A stretch of DNA of 64,000 nt, taken from Cordilura impudica. Lineage: Eukaryota; Arthropoda; Insecta; Diptera; Scathophagidae. Where the stretch lies: contig OY821518.1 in the NCBI GenBank assembly GCA_963682025.1, forward strand, positions 36,665,059-36,729,058. Reading direction: 5' to 3'. Under the pieces are notes generated by a model, which was given only the letters and a program-made list of their open reading frames with translations, had not been told where the DNA came from and did no database searches. Of the stretch, positions 45,840 through 57,089 are shown one piece after another (position 1 is the stretch's first letter; each line of letters starts with the position of its first letter). A program made the position numbers and the translations under genes.

Positions 45840-47787
45840 TCAATAGAGGCAGTTTTCCATTTTTACGAATGTTGAACATATATGGATCTGAAGTGCACAA
45901 CAAAATAGTGATAAGTGTTCATTAGTACAACATCTGGACATTTTCCTTGTGTTGTGCTCGCGAAAGAATCTGTAGTCTTTGTTCCTTTTTTCCTGCGCTT
46001 CTTCAGATATATCTCCTATTGGTAGCATATTGTTTTGAATTATTTACTCCCCATGGTACAAAATTTTATGAACTTTGGATGGCATATATCTCCAAGAGTA
46101 TTTTTCGTTATACAGTAAGGTGTTTTATTGGCGTACTCTCCAAATTTTTTTGCATTTATCTTTCTGCTGCATTCTAGAACTTGTAATATGATTTTGAATC
46201 GTCTTATTAATTCATGATCTACACCTGTGGTAGATGCTGCAGTTTCCGGATCGGAAAAAAATCTCCTTGTAGTATTTCCATCATTTGTGTTTCCTTCCCC
46301 TTGTTTTGGTTGGTCGATTACGAGGCCTAGCTGTAGATATTTTTGTTAAATTTGTTTTTTTTGCTTTCTTTTTTCTTCATTTTCTTTGTTTTTTCTCACT
46401 GTTTCGCCTAACGGACCAAATTCCAAATCATAACCCAATTTAAGGATATGCTCCATGAAACGTATTCTAGCATGAAGAGGGGACATTCCAAATTCGTAGG
46501 CTTCCTTAAAACTATCGTCTTCTGGTGGGGGTTGACTTAATTGACTTGATGTCTTTTGGCATATAATGCAGCTTGACGTTGACTTTGTTCTACATAAAGC
46601 TTGTGCAACTTTTCCATCAATCATTGTGAGACACATTTTAAAATGTACTTCAATGTCTTGTTCATCAAATTTCAATATTACTGGTTGAAATTCCTTAATT
46701 TGATCTTTTATTTTTTGAACTTCTTCAGTTATGACATCTTTGGTTTCCTTTTTGAATGCAAATTTTATTGGTCTGCAATACTTTGTTGAATAAGGAATTT
46801 TATTTTTCCATATACCAATTTCTGTTGCTCTACTAGTTGACGGCTCTAAGACGCTATACCTTTTTGTTAGGCGCAATGGAACGAAAGATAACATAAATAA
46901 ATTACCATCTGATGAATTTTCGGCATTAAATTGCTTGTATTTTTTCTGACCAGAGGATCCATCACATCCCCATTTAGAAATTAAAGTAATGCTGCCATTA
47001 CCAATTTTTTTTAAATGATCAGTATCAAGCGTATTTAGCAATCGTTCTGCAGTATGTTCAAGGAGATCTTGCAATTTTATTTCTGCTGATGTTGAAGTGA
47101 CACTAATAGCAGATTGTGAAGGTAAGCATTCTTTTTTGGCAGAAACTAAATCTCGATACTCTGGAAAAATCCACAATTCTTTTCATTGGTTCGCTTCCGC
47201 AATTCCTTATATTGATTTTTGGTCAATTTCAAATCCAAAAATAGGGCGAACGCTTCTTCCGGCGTAAATTTCTTATCTTCAATTGGTGTAGGAATGCTTT
47301 TCAAAATCCTCTTTGTGCGCCTTGGGCTCGCTTCTACTATTTTTTCAATTATTTCAATTTTATTTTTTTTATTTTGGGTTGGTTGAATTTGGTGCAAAAA
47401 TGAAACCTTAATAATTCCTTGAGAAATTTCTTCATTGATATGCTCCAGCTTGCGCCTTCGAGATCTTTCACTACATCCGTCAATTGGTTTTGCTGGTAGA
47501 CCCTTTTTTCCACATTCGTTGGTAGTTGTAGATGCACTCTCAAAAATAAGTTCCTTTATTAACCAGTCTTGGTTACGTTTGTACATCTTTGCATTACTAT
47601 GAGAGCATTCAATATACGGTCTTTTCCAATTCGATGCAAAATTAGTAATTTTTCCTTTGTGCATTTCAATGTCTTCTAGGCTACAATTCTTAAAGAAGTG
47701 GCTGCTCACTATGTGCAAAATTACATCGTCTACATCATTTCGTTGAAAATAAATATCTGCCAGATCTCTGTAACAGTACTTAGCCAT
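45840..47787 (-). pseudogene. Transib (RAG1-like) transposase, broken
   Basis: The transposase that would cut at the CACAGTG ends by a hairpin mechanism like RAG1. Start MAKYCYRDLADIYFQ at 47787. N-terminal Cys/His residues, then RRTKRILKSIPTPIEDKKFT and EEAFALFLDLKLTKNQY; a one-base slip near 47165; WIFPEYRDLVSAKKECLPSQ; WGCDGSSGQKKYKQF (first Asp); FVPLRL; CRPIKFAFKKE; LTMIDGKVAQAL; CIICQ (zinc CxxC); SPLHARIRFMEHIL; in-frame TAA at ~46343; GLVIDQPKQGEGNTNDGNTT (second Asp); a slip near 46115; YMPSKVHKILYHGE and a TAA; LPIGDISEEAQEKRNKD (catalytic Glu) with HNTRKMSR. All three catalytic residues remain, but two slips and two stops disable it. It ends at 45840. Confidence 0.9.
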
Positions 47788-48889
47788 TGCACAAATTGTA
47801 ATGAATAATAATTATGGAAACATTATTATAAATACTCTTTCTTGCAATTATGTAAAATACAAATTTTTATCTTTTATTACCACTTTTAGAAGCATAAAAA
47901 ACCCACACCCTAACTCATTTTAAAATGTGAAGCATACCTGCTCATATCTTAAAGGGCTATGTCGCAATAGTTTTTTTTTACCATTTACCTGTTATTTAAA
48001 TTGTTTCCAAATTTGTCAGGTATTTAAACTATATAAGTCTAATTCAGACTATTAATGTTTTTGAAAATGTACCTGTAACAATTAAGCGCATTATATCTCA
48101 ACCCTTTTTTATAAGTATATAACAACTCCTGACAACTCTACCGACACGCAAAAAAATACACCGCGGTGCACCGTTACGACCAACTTTTGTATTCATAACA
48201 CTCAGACGGACGGACGGACATCATTTGATCGACTCAGAAAGTGTTTTTGAGTCGATCCGTATAATAAAAGATGGATAAAGGTCCAATATTTTTGGCAGTT
48301 ACAAACATCACCTCAAACTTAATATATCCTAACCACATAGTGGACAACTTTTGTATTCATAAATTTTGCAGAAAATATCTAACCTTGGGTCAGGAAAATT
48401 GTTCTGGTGCACACGGGCGGAAACTGGCGGGTGTATAATGGGGTATGGGAGTATAAAGAAGGGTTTGCACTATAGAAGAGATTAAGATTTTTCGGGCTGC
48501 TTTTGACTGGCAGGAGTTATGCTCTATTAAGTAGGAGATTTTTGGAAAATTTTGACCTTTTTTAAAAAAATTTTTTTTTTTAAATTTTGGAATGACTCAG
48601 TGATTTTACGTTTTTAACATTTATAGTATGGAAGATACAAAATTACACAAAATTTATTTCACTTCAAAATCTTTTAAATCAAAAAAGTTACAGTTATTCA
48701 AAAATAAAAATTTACAAATAAATTTTTAATTTTAGCAAAATACTGAGAAAGCCCATTTTCGAAGACCCTGTTCGCTGTGATATAGTTGAGGTAGAGTCGC
48801 AAGTTTTTGGCTCCCGAGGTTAACTAGTATTTACTTTCAAATGAATAACATAACTTTAAAATCGGTAAACAAAAAAAAAAAAATGATTT
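47788..48889 (-). other. Transib 5' non-coding region
   Basis: Element-internal DNA between the outer end and the start codon. It holds the small HINE fragment at 48198-48344. I see no promoter element that I would name. Confidence 0.6.
48181..48361 (-). repeat. HINE fragment (copy 12) between 17-bp direct repeats
   Basis: About 147 bp of HINE text (GGAC tract, gactcagaaagtg, cataGTGG) lies between direct repeats CAACTTTTGTATTCATA at 48181-48197 and 48345-48361. HINEs elsewhere in this window leave no duplications, so this looks like a different, perhaps repair-related, capture. Confidence 0.65.
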
Positions 48890-48921
48890 TTGGCCGCCTT
48901 CTCAAAATATGGTCCACTGTG

Positions 48922-48926
48922 CGCCC
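48922..48926. repeat. 5-bp target duplication, right (Transib)
   Basis: CGCCC, identical to 45083-45087. Confidence 0.9.
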
Positions 48927-49171
48927 ATAGCTTTCAAAATGTTTCAAATGACAATTGTTCCATATGCAACCTGAAGGAAGAAGTAAAAACGGCTCACATT
49001 ATTGGCAAATGTCCAATTTTTGCTAATGAACGATTTAATTATTTTGGTAATAGAAGTTTAAACACTGAAGAAGTTTGTGAAATTTTAAGTGGCAAAGATT
49101 ACATGCGTTTATATACATATTTATTATACAGCTTAATATATAGAAATCTTATCCTAGCTGAATTCGCATAA
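48927..49171 (+). pseudogene. LINE B C-terminus with zinc knuckle
   Basis: Continuation of the LINE frame after the Transib. It reads HSFQNVSNDNCSICNLKEEV then TAHIIGKCPIF, giving C-x2-C-x(8)-H-x4-C, the knuckle found at the end of many LINE ORF2 proteins, and ends LIYRNLILAEFA with a stop. This part has no internal lesion. Confidence 0.7.
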
Positions 49172-49420
49172 AGTTCATATATTTTCCTGTTAATATTTTA
49201 TTTTGGCTTGTTTATTATGTTTAAAAGAATGAAGAATGAATTGTTATTTTATTATTTTTTAATTAATTATCATTATTTAAATGTACTAATGCCAATCAGA
49301 CACACAACACAAAATGGTATGTCTTTCTATGATTTAATCAATATCTCTATTCTGTCAGCAATTGTTGCATTATTTATAAGCTTAAAACTTTGAATAAATC
49401 ATATCATCAATCAATCAAAT

Positions 49421-50233
49421 ACTTGGAACCTGGTGCTACAAATGAGTCATTTCCCGGAATTTTTAAGTTATTAGTTGTACAGAAAATGTATACAATAAGT
49501 ACTATTTAATTCAGGAACAAAAATTTTTTGGTGTATACAAAATTACCCAAACTCAATACTTTAGAATTTACATATTTAAAGCTTTAATATGTACTAACAA
49601 TTGAAAAACTTATAGTTTAGCCTAATAAATCACCCTTAACTACCTTCCTTTATATGAGACTATCAAATCATTCGACTTCTGGCCGCCTTCTTAGCACATG
49701 TGCCACATTTCGCTTAGCTCATGTATTTATTAAAAGAAATAAACAATTTTATTGATTTTAAAAATCTTCTTATAAACCACAATTTTTTGAATGTAAATTA
49801 ATATACTTTTGGTTTTCTTCGAACTAAATTCTCTATACTGAGCCCCTTTAACTTTGAAGTTATACTATTATGAATAAGTGAATGTTCTTTCTCCTACACG
49901 CATAAAAAGTCTCAATATTATACACAATTTTGTGTTAATGTTCATGTCTAAAAAACACACTGACTGACCGAACTATAATTTTATTTATTTATTTTTTTTT
50001 TGTTTTAAAGTTATGCACACATGTTAAAAGTACATGAACGTGTCTATATACACAAAAAGAGTATTAAAGAGGACACGTGGAAACTAGAGAGAGGATATTG
50101 GAAACAACTATGATGGTATGTATGTAGAACTACTTACTAACCAAACACTTTGCTTAACAAGTAATCGGATTTTTGAATAGAAGTATTTATAGTTTTTAGG
50201 CCAAATATTTTTAAAACTACTGAAAGTTAAAAA
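49421..50233. other. Unassigned DNA with a possible old Transib end
   Basis: At 49682-49714 the text TTCTGGCCGCCTTCTTAGCACATGTGCCACA resembles, with gaps, the right end of the Transib at 48890-48921 (short shared piece ggccgccttct). It may be a solo relic end. Nothing else is assignable. Confidence 0.35.
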
Positions 50234-51027
50234 CAAGTAAGAAAATTATAGTCGGTCTAGACCGACTATACGATACCCTACACCATGCGTTTAGAAACCC
50301 TATCTCTTAGGCCCAACTAACTGGACATTGAAAATAAGCAAAAACCAAATTTGAGTGGGATTTTTATTAATTTTTTGGCTGCAGATATGAAAAAGTTCAT
50401 ATCGGATGCTATATCTATAAAGGGACTAGGTCCAAAAATGGACCGATCCTGATCATGTTTGGTAAAGTCTCTTGTATTTTGCAAAAATATGTACAAACAA
50501 AATTTGAGAAGAATCAGTGCAATATTTTTGTTTTTTAATAGATTTAAGTGAAGATCGGGAAGCACCTCTATATGGGGTCAAAGGGATCATTTTTGGACTA
50601 CTCATTAGTGGATTTAATGAACGCATACAAACCCAATTTGAGTAAGATCTATATGACAATTTGGATCTTATGGCAATTTATGTCGATTTCTTATGGGTAA
50701 TTTGTATGGGGGCTAGGTCTGAACATGTACCGATTCTCACCAATTTCAATAGCGTTCATCCGATGGCCGATAAAAGCTTACATACCAAATTTCGTCAAAA
50801 TATAATTATATTTGCGACCTGCAGTTTGATTACAAGCTTTACATGGACACACAGACGGACGGACGGACAGACGGACGGACGGACGGACGGACATTGTTAA
50901 ATCAACTCAGAAAGTGATTCTGATTCGATCGGTATAATTAAAGATGGGTCTAGGTCAAATATTTTTGGTTGTTACAAACAGCAGCACAAAGTCATTATAC
51001 CCAAACCACATAGTGGTATAGGGTATA
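50234..51027 (-). mobile_element. HINE copy 13
   Basis: Full length with an intact 24-base palindrome. It has the longest GGAC tract of the set (about 50853-50895, with one GGACAG interruption). Confidence 0.85.
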
Positions 51028-51083
51028 TATAATTAAGTTAAGTTAAAAATTTAAACGTTATTTAGTTATACTTAGTAATAAAG

Positions 51084-51455
51084 TTTTTTTGATGTGTAAA
51101 CATCTATACGCGCAGGGGGGTAAATTTCTATTTCACAATACAATCACAAAAACAGTGTAAATGTAATAGGTGAGAGCTGACACATAACGCTGTGTGACTT
51201 ATGATTGTATTGGTGAAAAAATTATGATATAAAATTGTTTTTTTATGCCACTTTTTTAAAAGCGTCATATATGTATCACTTATATACGTTTATATTGGGA
51301 TATTTTTAACGTTTTACAGCAAAGGGTTGTTGAATTAGATGAAACAGTTTTTGCTATAAGTGATACATTGATGACGCTTTCTGTTTGATTTTAAAAAATG
51401 ACATAAAAAATCTTTAATTACTAGATGTTTAAACATCTTCCCTGTGATCGGATTA
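51084..51455. mobile_element. MITE-like element B, copy 2
   Basis: Inverted repeats GATGTGTAAACATCTA (51091) and TAGATGTTTAAACATC (ending 51437). Aligned with 12990-13365 across the whole length, including the inner inverted pair. Confidence 0.65.
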
Positions 51456-51975
51456 CTTTTTTTAAATACGATTACTTTTTTTAAATACGAATACTTTTCT
51501 AGCAGACTTTTTTGATAACAATAAAGCTAGTAGGCTTAAGTTGTATTGAATCAGTACTTATTGTGAGGCAGTATTAAGCGAAAATACCCATTTATTTCGT
51601 TAGTTGTACGAAGGAAGTATGCAAGTAGTACATACCTATTTATATGTATATGTACATAGATTACTTTAGTATTGTTATTAGGCCATATAGTTTATTATTT
51701 ATAACCTCAATTTTTAAATTGTTTATGATTGTGATTAAAAAAGCTTTGCTTTTTTATAGTAAGGACTGTATCAGAAACTTAGGTATCCACAATTTTTATT
51801 TATATTTTTTTTTGTTTTTTTTTTTTTATTTTATATCGTGAACTATACAGGAAGCCTAAATATAGAATCTGACGAAAACAAACTTTAATCAATTTATAAG
51901 TTTTGATTTATTGAATTATGTTTTCTTATTTTCAAAAGGTCTTTAATACCCTTCACCTGTGTCTAATACTTAATG
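51456..51975. other. Unassigned AT-rich DNA
   Basis: Includes a twice-repeated attactttttttaaatacga at 51463-51495. No gene. Confidence 0.4.
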
Positions 51976-52346
51976 CTAGCAGATTCCAGCCTCGAAATTC
52001 GAGTGCAAATTCTAGGAAATTTTATTTTTTCATTAAATAAAGACCTTAAAGTATGCTAATCAATTATAGCCAACTCACAAATCAAGACAAAAAACACAAA
52101 CTCATTTTTATTACAAACACATTAACAATTTTAATAAACAGACACATAGCGTTGCATAATTTTATGTATGTGTTAGTAGCAAATTTAAATGCAATTTACG
52201 CAAAATAAAGGAAAAAATATAAAAATCTGCAAAAGACTAAAAAGAAATACCTTTCAAATAATATACGTTTGGTCAAAATTGGGATAAAACGATAGAACAA
52301 AACATCGGTCACAAGAAATCGCCTAGCCTATTAATATTATATATAT
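51976..52346 (-). mobile_element. Helitron-2 copy e
   Basis: CTAG at 51976-51979, hairpin CTCGAAATTCGAG at 51991-52003 on the complement, and a 5' end TATAATATTAATAGGCTAGGCG near 52346 in which the TC is no longer clean. Confidence 0.75.
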
Positions 52347-52452
52347 CAACTGTTGGCTACGGTTACCATTTGAATACAGTTGCCGATAATTAACCTTTTA
52401 GTTCTAGAACCAATTAATTTTGAAGCTAATTTTTTCTCTTTTTTGGCCGGTA

Positions 52453-52744
52453 TCTATATATTAATACGTGAAGGTAAATTTTAGTTCCCTTTTTATAGCA
52501 ATGTGCGGGCACGGAGGAGTATGAAAATTGGCATAGTTACAGCCCATATGTAGGAAAAGCTGAGAATGATAAAATTTGTGTTTACACTGTGCTAAAAATA
52601 TATCAATTTAAATAAAATAAAATATTTATAATAATTCGTTACACCCTGTTAATGCGAATGATTTATATTATATACCAGACGCTCTGTGTTGAACTCTGAA
52701 TTGTTAAAATTGATTAATATACCTTTAGGCTCATTTAAATATTC

Positions 52745-52802
<58 letters not shown>

Positions 52803-52888
52803 TAAAAAAACATTGGGAGAAATAATTTAATGAAAAAATAATATTTCATAGAATTTGCACTCGAATTTAGACTCCTGGGCTATACTAG
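52453..52888 (+). mobile_element. Helitron-2 copy f (long 5' variant)
   Basis: TCTATATATTAATACGTGA start, as in 14075, and CTAG at 52885-52888. The hairpin has decayed. It contains an (AT)n microsatellite at about 52750-52797. Confidence 0.7.
52750..52797 (+). repeat. (AT)n microsatellite
   Basis: About 24 AT units inside Helitron-2 copy f. The related copy at 14375 has only a few. Confidence 0.95.
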
Positions 52889-53196
52889 ATAGAATTAATT
52901 TCTGTCTAAAAAATTTGTATTATTATACCCTATACCACTATGTGGTCGGGGTATAATGACATTGTGGTAATGTCTGTAACTACAAAAAAATATTTGACCT
53001 AGACCCATGAGTCGATTTAACGATGTTCGTTCGCCCCTTTGTCTATGTGCCCATGCAAACTTTGTAATCAAACTACAGGGCGCAAATAAGAATTTTGATC
53101 AACTTTAGTATATAAGCTACTCCTGGTCATAGGATGACTACTATTGAAATTGGTGAAAATCTGTCCATTTTCAGACCTAAGCCCCTATTAGATGGA

Positions 53197-53207
53197 CTTA
53201 AATGGTC
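53197..53207. repeat. Target duplication, left (RTE-like LINE)
   Basis: CTTAAATGGTC, 10 of 11 bases identical to 56467-56477. Confidence 0.7.
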
Positions 53208-53286
53208 TTCTTCTTCTTTATTTGCCTATTCGATTTTCGAATGTTAGTGACCAATACAATTACATTTCAATAAATTCATAAGGTTT

Positions 53287-54850
53287 TTAAAATTTCAGCA
53301 TAACCGTCTCTATTTGTCGCCTCCATGCCTGAATATTTTGAAGCCATGTTGTTTCCTTTCTGCCTCTAGTGGGTATTCCTTCAATATTTGCTCTCGTAAT
53401 AACTTGTAGCATCTTATGTTTTGGGTTTCTCATAATATGGCCAAAATATGCTGTCTTTCGTCTCTTTATAGTGGGGACAAGTTCTCTTACGCGGTGAACT
53501 TTTCTTAAAACTTCGTTATTCGATATAAAATGGGTCCATGGTATTTTGAGTATCCTGCGATAAATCCACATTTCGAAGGCCTCCAGTCTCTTTATGTCCA
53601 CTGCTTCAATGGCCCATGCCTCCATCGCATATAGCAGGACTGACCATACATATGACTTGATAAATCTTAACTTCGTTTCAAGATTAATGTCATGGCTCGT
53701 GAAAACTTTTTTATATTTAAAAAATGCGCCTCTTGCCTTTTCGATACGGTATCTTATTTCATTTGAACCATCCCAATTGTCATTCAGCGTAACGCCGAGA
53801 TATTTAAAACTATGTACTCTGTCGACGTAGGAGTCTTGTATTTTTAAGCTGGTTATGTTGTGGTTATTTTTTCTGCTAATGATCATGTATTTTGTTTTTC
53901 GTATATTAATCTTCAGACCGTATGCTTCACTGTATATCGTCAGTTTGTCCACTAGATCTTGAAGCCCCGACACACTATCAGCTAGTAAGGTAGTGTCATC
54001 TGCATATCTAATGTTGTTAAGAAATGTGCCGTTTATATATATGCCCTTTCGAACGTTGCTGATGGATTCATGAAAAATTTTTTCGGAGTAGATATTGAAT
54101 AATAATGGAGACAATATACAGCCTTGTCTGACTCCTCTGGAAATTATTATATTTTCCGTCAGCTCACCGCTGATACCTACTTGCGCTGTTTGATGCCAAT
54201 ACAGGCTCCTAATGCATCTAATTTCCTTGTCGTCTATACCTATGGACATAAGAATTTCCATCATTTTATCATGTCGCACTGTGTCGAAAGCTTTTTCGTA
54301 ATCAATAAAGCACAAGAAAATATCCTTCTGTACATTTCTGCATTTCTGAACCAATATCTGTATACAAAATAGTGCTTCGCGAGTGCCCATTCCTTCTTTA
54401 AAGCCAAACTGAGATGCGCCCATTGCCTTCTAGCATTTTTCATAAATTCTGGAGTGAATTATTCTGAGGAATATTTTTAGGGCATGGCTCATTAGGCTCT
54501 TGTGGGTATTGACCCGTATCATAGATGTAGTTAAACAAATCTATTAACAGTTGGATATTGTCGTCGCCTATCAACTTCAGTATTTCAGAAGGAATTTCAT
54601 CAGGACCACAGGCTTTCTTGTCTCTTTTACACCTTATTGCAGATTCCACCTCCGTTTTAGTGATAAAGGTTCCTGTTAGTGGTTGTTGCATCAGTGCTTC
54701 TATCAGTAAACATTTGTCTAATATATTCAGTCCATATAGTCTTCTTTTCTGTAATATCGGAAACAGCTTCGTTGTTGTTGTTGTATAGTACAACTGTGGT
54801 TGATTTGCGGTATATCCCTGCGACTTCTTTTAGTTGTTTGTAGAGATTAA
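53287..54850 (-). pseudogene. RTE-like reverse transcriptase
   Basis: Polymerase that would copy the LINE RNA at a nicked target. Frames in order: YKQLKEVAGIYRKSTTVVLY and EAVSDITEKKTIWTEYIRQM (linker); a slip near 54670; ACGPDEIPSEILKLIGDDNI (box 1); a slip near 54450; ASQFGFKEGMGTREALF; CFIDYEKAFDTVRHDKMME (box 3); ISRGVRQGCILSPLLFNIY (box 4); IRYADDTTLLADS (box 5 with both Asp); LKINIRKTKYMIISRKN; KYLGVTLNDNW; and a C-terminus with TAYFGHIMRN and GRKETTWLQNIQAWRRQ, wording seen in RTE/BovB-like proteins. The 53287-54423 part is open for 378 codons without a lesion. Upstream slips disable the whole. Confidence 0.85.
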
Positions 54851-54970
54851 AGTCGTCATGCAAGTATTGTAATCTTTCGATATCCTGGCATTGTCTAATC
54901 AGGTGTTCGTTCTTTGCTATCCGTATTGCTGTTTGAATCTCAGTATTTAATTCATAATATAGCTCATAAT

Positions 54971-55985
54971 TTAAGTTTTTGTATTGCTACGTTCTTTCAT
55001 TAGTTCTAATATTTCCATTGTCATCCAATCTTTTCTTTGAGCTCTTTCGCTGTTTCCCAGTGTATTGTTTGCTATTGATTTTAATGTGTTTTTAACAGAA
55101 CTCCATACATTTTCAGTCTCTTCTCTACTAACGTTATTTAGTTCTCTATTTATTCGCTCCTTTACATTTGTTCGAATAGCGGGTACTTCGAGCTTTCCCA
55201 TATCTAGTTTCCTGCGTACCTTTCTCCTTTGGGTTAAGGAGAGTTTTAGGTACAAGTTTGCCATTAGGAGATTGTGGTCCGATGGTACGTCCGCCCCTGG
55301 GTACGTTGAAGTTTTTGCTATAGTTGAGCAATAGCGTTTATTTATAAGTATGTAATCAATTCGATTCCTCACAATGTGACCTCTTCTATCCTGTGGGGAT
55401 TTCCAGGTATAGAGTCGTTTTGGCGGAAGGCAGAACAGTGTGTTAGTTATTGTCATTTTGTATTCCTCACAGAATTGGATTAGTCTGTCGCCTCATTCAT
55501 TTCTTTCTTCTAATCCGTAATTTCCTGTTGTACCAGGTACTTTATCTTCTCCTACTTTTGCGTTGAAATCTCCTTGAATGATGGTTATCTCGTGAGGTTT
55601 CGGCATTTTCATAACATCTTTCAGTTCGTCATAAAAAACTTCAATTTCTTCGTCAATTTTATCAGCAGTGAGTGCATATATTTGCATAATATTTATATTT
55701 ATTGGTCTGGCGTCTACTTTATAAGCATGACTCTGTCTGATTTTGGGATAAATCCAGATACGCATTTCGCTATGTTCTTTTTTACGATAATTCCCACGCC
55801 ATTTCTGTGGTTATTGTTAAGGTTGCCTGAATAGTACATTTTCGTATTTTGGGAAGCAAATTCTCCACTATCTGGCCACCACGTTTCACTTACACCGAGT
55901 ATGTCAATTTTGAGCCTGTTCATTTCGGCTATGGTATTAGCTAGTTTTCCAGCTTCATAAAGACTTCGTACATTTCATGTACCGA
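54971..55985 (-). pseudogene. RTE-like AP endonuclease domain
   Basis: This would nick the genomic target. Reads NVRSLYEAGKLANTIAEMNR after a TGA near 55978, then DILGVSETWWPDSGEF (catalytic Glu), NGVGIIVKK, a frame change near 55715, ININIMQIYALTADKIDEEI, IIQGDFNAKVGED (catalytic Asp), a TGA near 55497, LYTWKSPQDRRGHIVRNRID then YILINKR, and VPSDHNLLMANLYLK with the SDH box. All the named catalytic motifs are present. At least three lesions. Confidence 0.85.
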
Positions 55986-56466
55986 TGTTGAGTTTTTGTT
56001 TTGTTTTACCTCCGGGGATTCTTAGCACCCTCGTGTTTCTGGAGATTGAGGGCCGTACGCTATTGTTATTGTTCATTGTATGGTTTTCAAGGGACATTAC
56101 TTCAGTGGTTTCCCGTTGCCTTGTGAAGGTTTTATAGTTTTCCTTCTGTGTATTCAGCCACTCCTCCTGGAGTACAGACGCTGTTTGCTGCCGCCCAATA
56201 TGAGACAGACGCAGCGGTGGGGTGGTTGGTTCATTCGCCTTAGATGTGATACATCAATCACTTCTTCGCCGTTGACTTTCCACGTTGCTCACATTAGCTA
56301 GTATTTTAACGGTTGTTATAATACCATTGCCACCTGTGTCCATCTGCCCCGAAGGGTCGGAGGTCGTGAGTCTTCTTAGCTGTTTACAAGAACAAGGATT
56401 GGTTCTGGACTTTACCAAGTTAAAGACGATCAGTACCGTTACCTTGTATGCACAACTCTGAACACC

Positions 56467-56477
56467 CTTAACTGGTC
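56467..56477. repeat. Target duplication, right (RTE-like LINE)
   Basis: CTTAACTGGTC, partner of 53197-53207. Confidence 0.7.
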
Positions 56478-56949
56478 ACAATATCCAAATTACCATACAG
56501 GTCTCGGTCAAATTAGGTCCTGTATGCTTATTACATCCATTTATGCAGTAGTCCAAAAATAATCCCTATAGAATAATTCTTATTCATAGCCCCATATAAA
56601 GCTGCTTTCCGATCTTCACTTAAATCTATCACAGATTTTTCTCAAATTTGGTTCGTATATATTTTTGCAAAATATAAGTGACTTTACCAAATATAGTCAT
56701 GATCGGTCTATTTTTCAACCTAGTCTCCATATAAACTTAGCATCTGATATGAACTTTTTCATATCAGAAGGAAACCAAAATTAATAAAAATGCCACTCAA
56801 ATTTGGTTTATGCTTATTTTCAATATCTAATTAGATTGGCCTAAGAGAAAGGGTCTCCAAACGCATGGTATTGGGTATCGTATGGTCGGTCTAGGCCGAC
56901 TATAATTTCCTTACTTGTATGCATTATAAAAGGGATTTGTATATTATAT

Positions 56950-57083
56950 TCATATTTGCGACCTGTCGCTTCATTACAAGTTTTACATGGACACTCAGAC
57001 GGACGGACAGACGAACAGATAGATATCGCTAAATCGACCCAGAAAAAAATTCTGAGTTGATCGGTTTAAATATTTTTGGTAGT
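56950..57083 (-). mobile_element. HINE fragment (copy 15)
   Basis: catatttgcgacctg..., a GGACGGACAGACG tract near 56999 and gttgatcggtttaaatatttttggtag. Only the middle segment remains. Confidence 0.7.
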
Positions 57084-57089
57084 TATTTG

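Larger units (their letters stand above)
45088..48921 (-). mobile_element. Transib transposon, 3834 bp, RSS-like ends
   Basis: Both ends read CACAGTGGACCAT, then five variable bases, then GAGAAGGCGG and CAAAAA, as ~35-bp imperfect inverted repeats. The first seven bases, CACAGTG, equal the heptamer of V(D)J recombination signals, and AAAAA follows after exactly 23 bases at both ends, as in a 23-RSS. The flanks carry the duplication CGCCC. The transposase pseudogene is on the - strand. The insertion lies inside the LINE B coding region. Taking out the element and one duplication rejoins LSAHSFQNV in frame. Confidence 0.92.
43192..49420 (+). mobile_element. LINE B, 5' truncated, split by Transib
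   Basis: A non-LTR element carrying an RT and a C-terminal zinc knuckle. The left edge abuts HINE copy 11. The 3' end shows a short ATCA/TCAA tetranucleotide tail near 49395-49415. It is interrupted by the 3834-bp Transib at 45088-48921. Confidence 0.7.
53208..56466 (-). mobile_element. RTE-like LINE, ~3.26 kb, near full length
   Basis: - strand element with a 5' segment of ~540 bp, endonuclease, linker and RT, and a 3' end of GAA trinucleotide repeats (aagaagaagaaga on the - strand at 53208-53220). An 11-bp near-identical target duplication flanks it. A ~3.2 kb length, a single endonuclease-RT frame and a short simple-repeat tail are typical of the RTE clade. Confidence 0.8.
52923..56917 (+). 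mobile_element. HINE copy 14, split by an RTE-like LINE
   Basis: The first half 52923-53207 runs from TATACCCTATACCAC to cccctattagatggacttaaatgg. The second half resumes at 56467 and runs to ggtctaggccgac and ttacttg. The LINE lies between. Confidence 0.8.
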
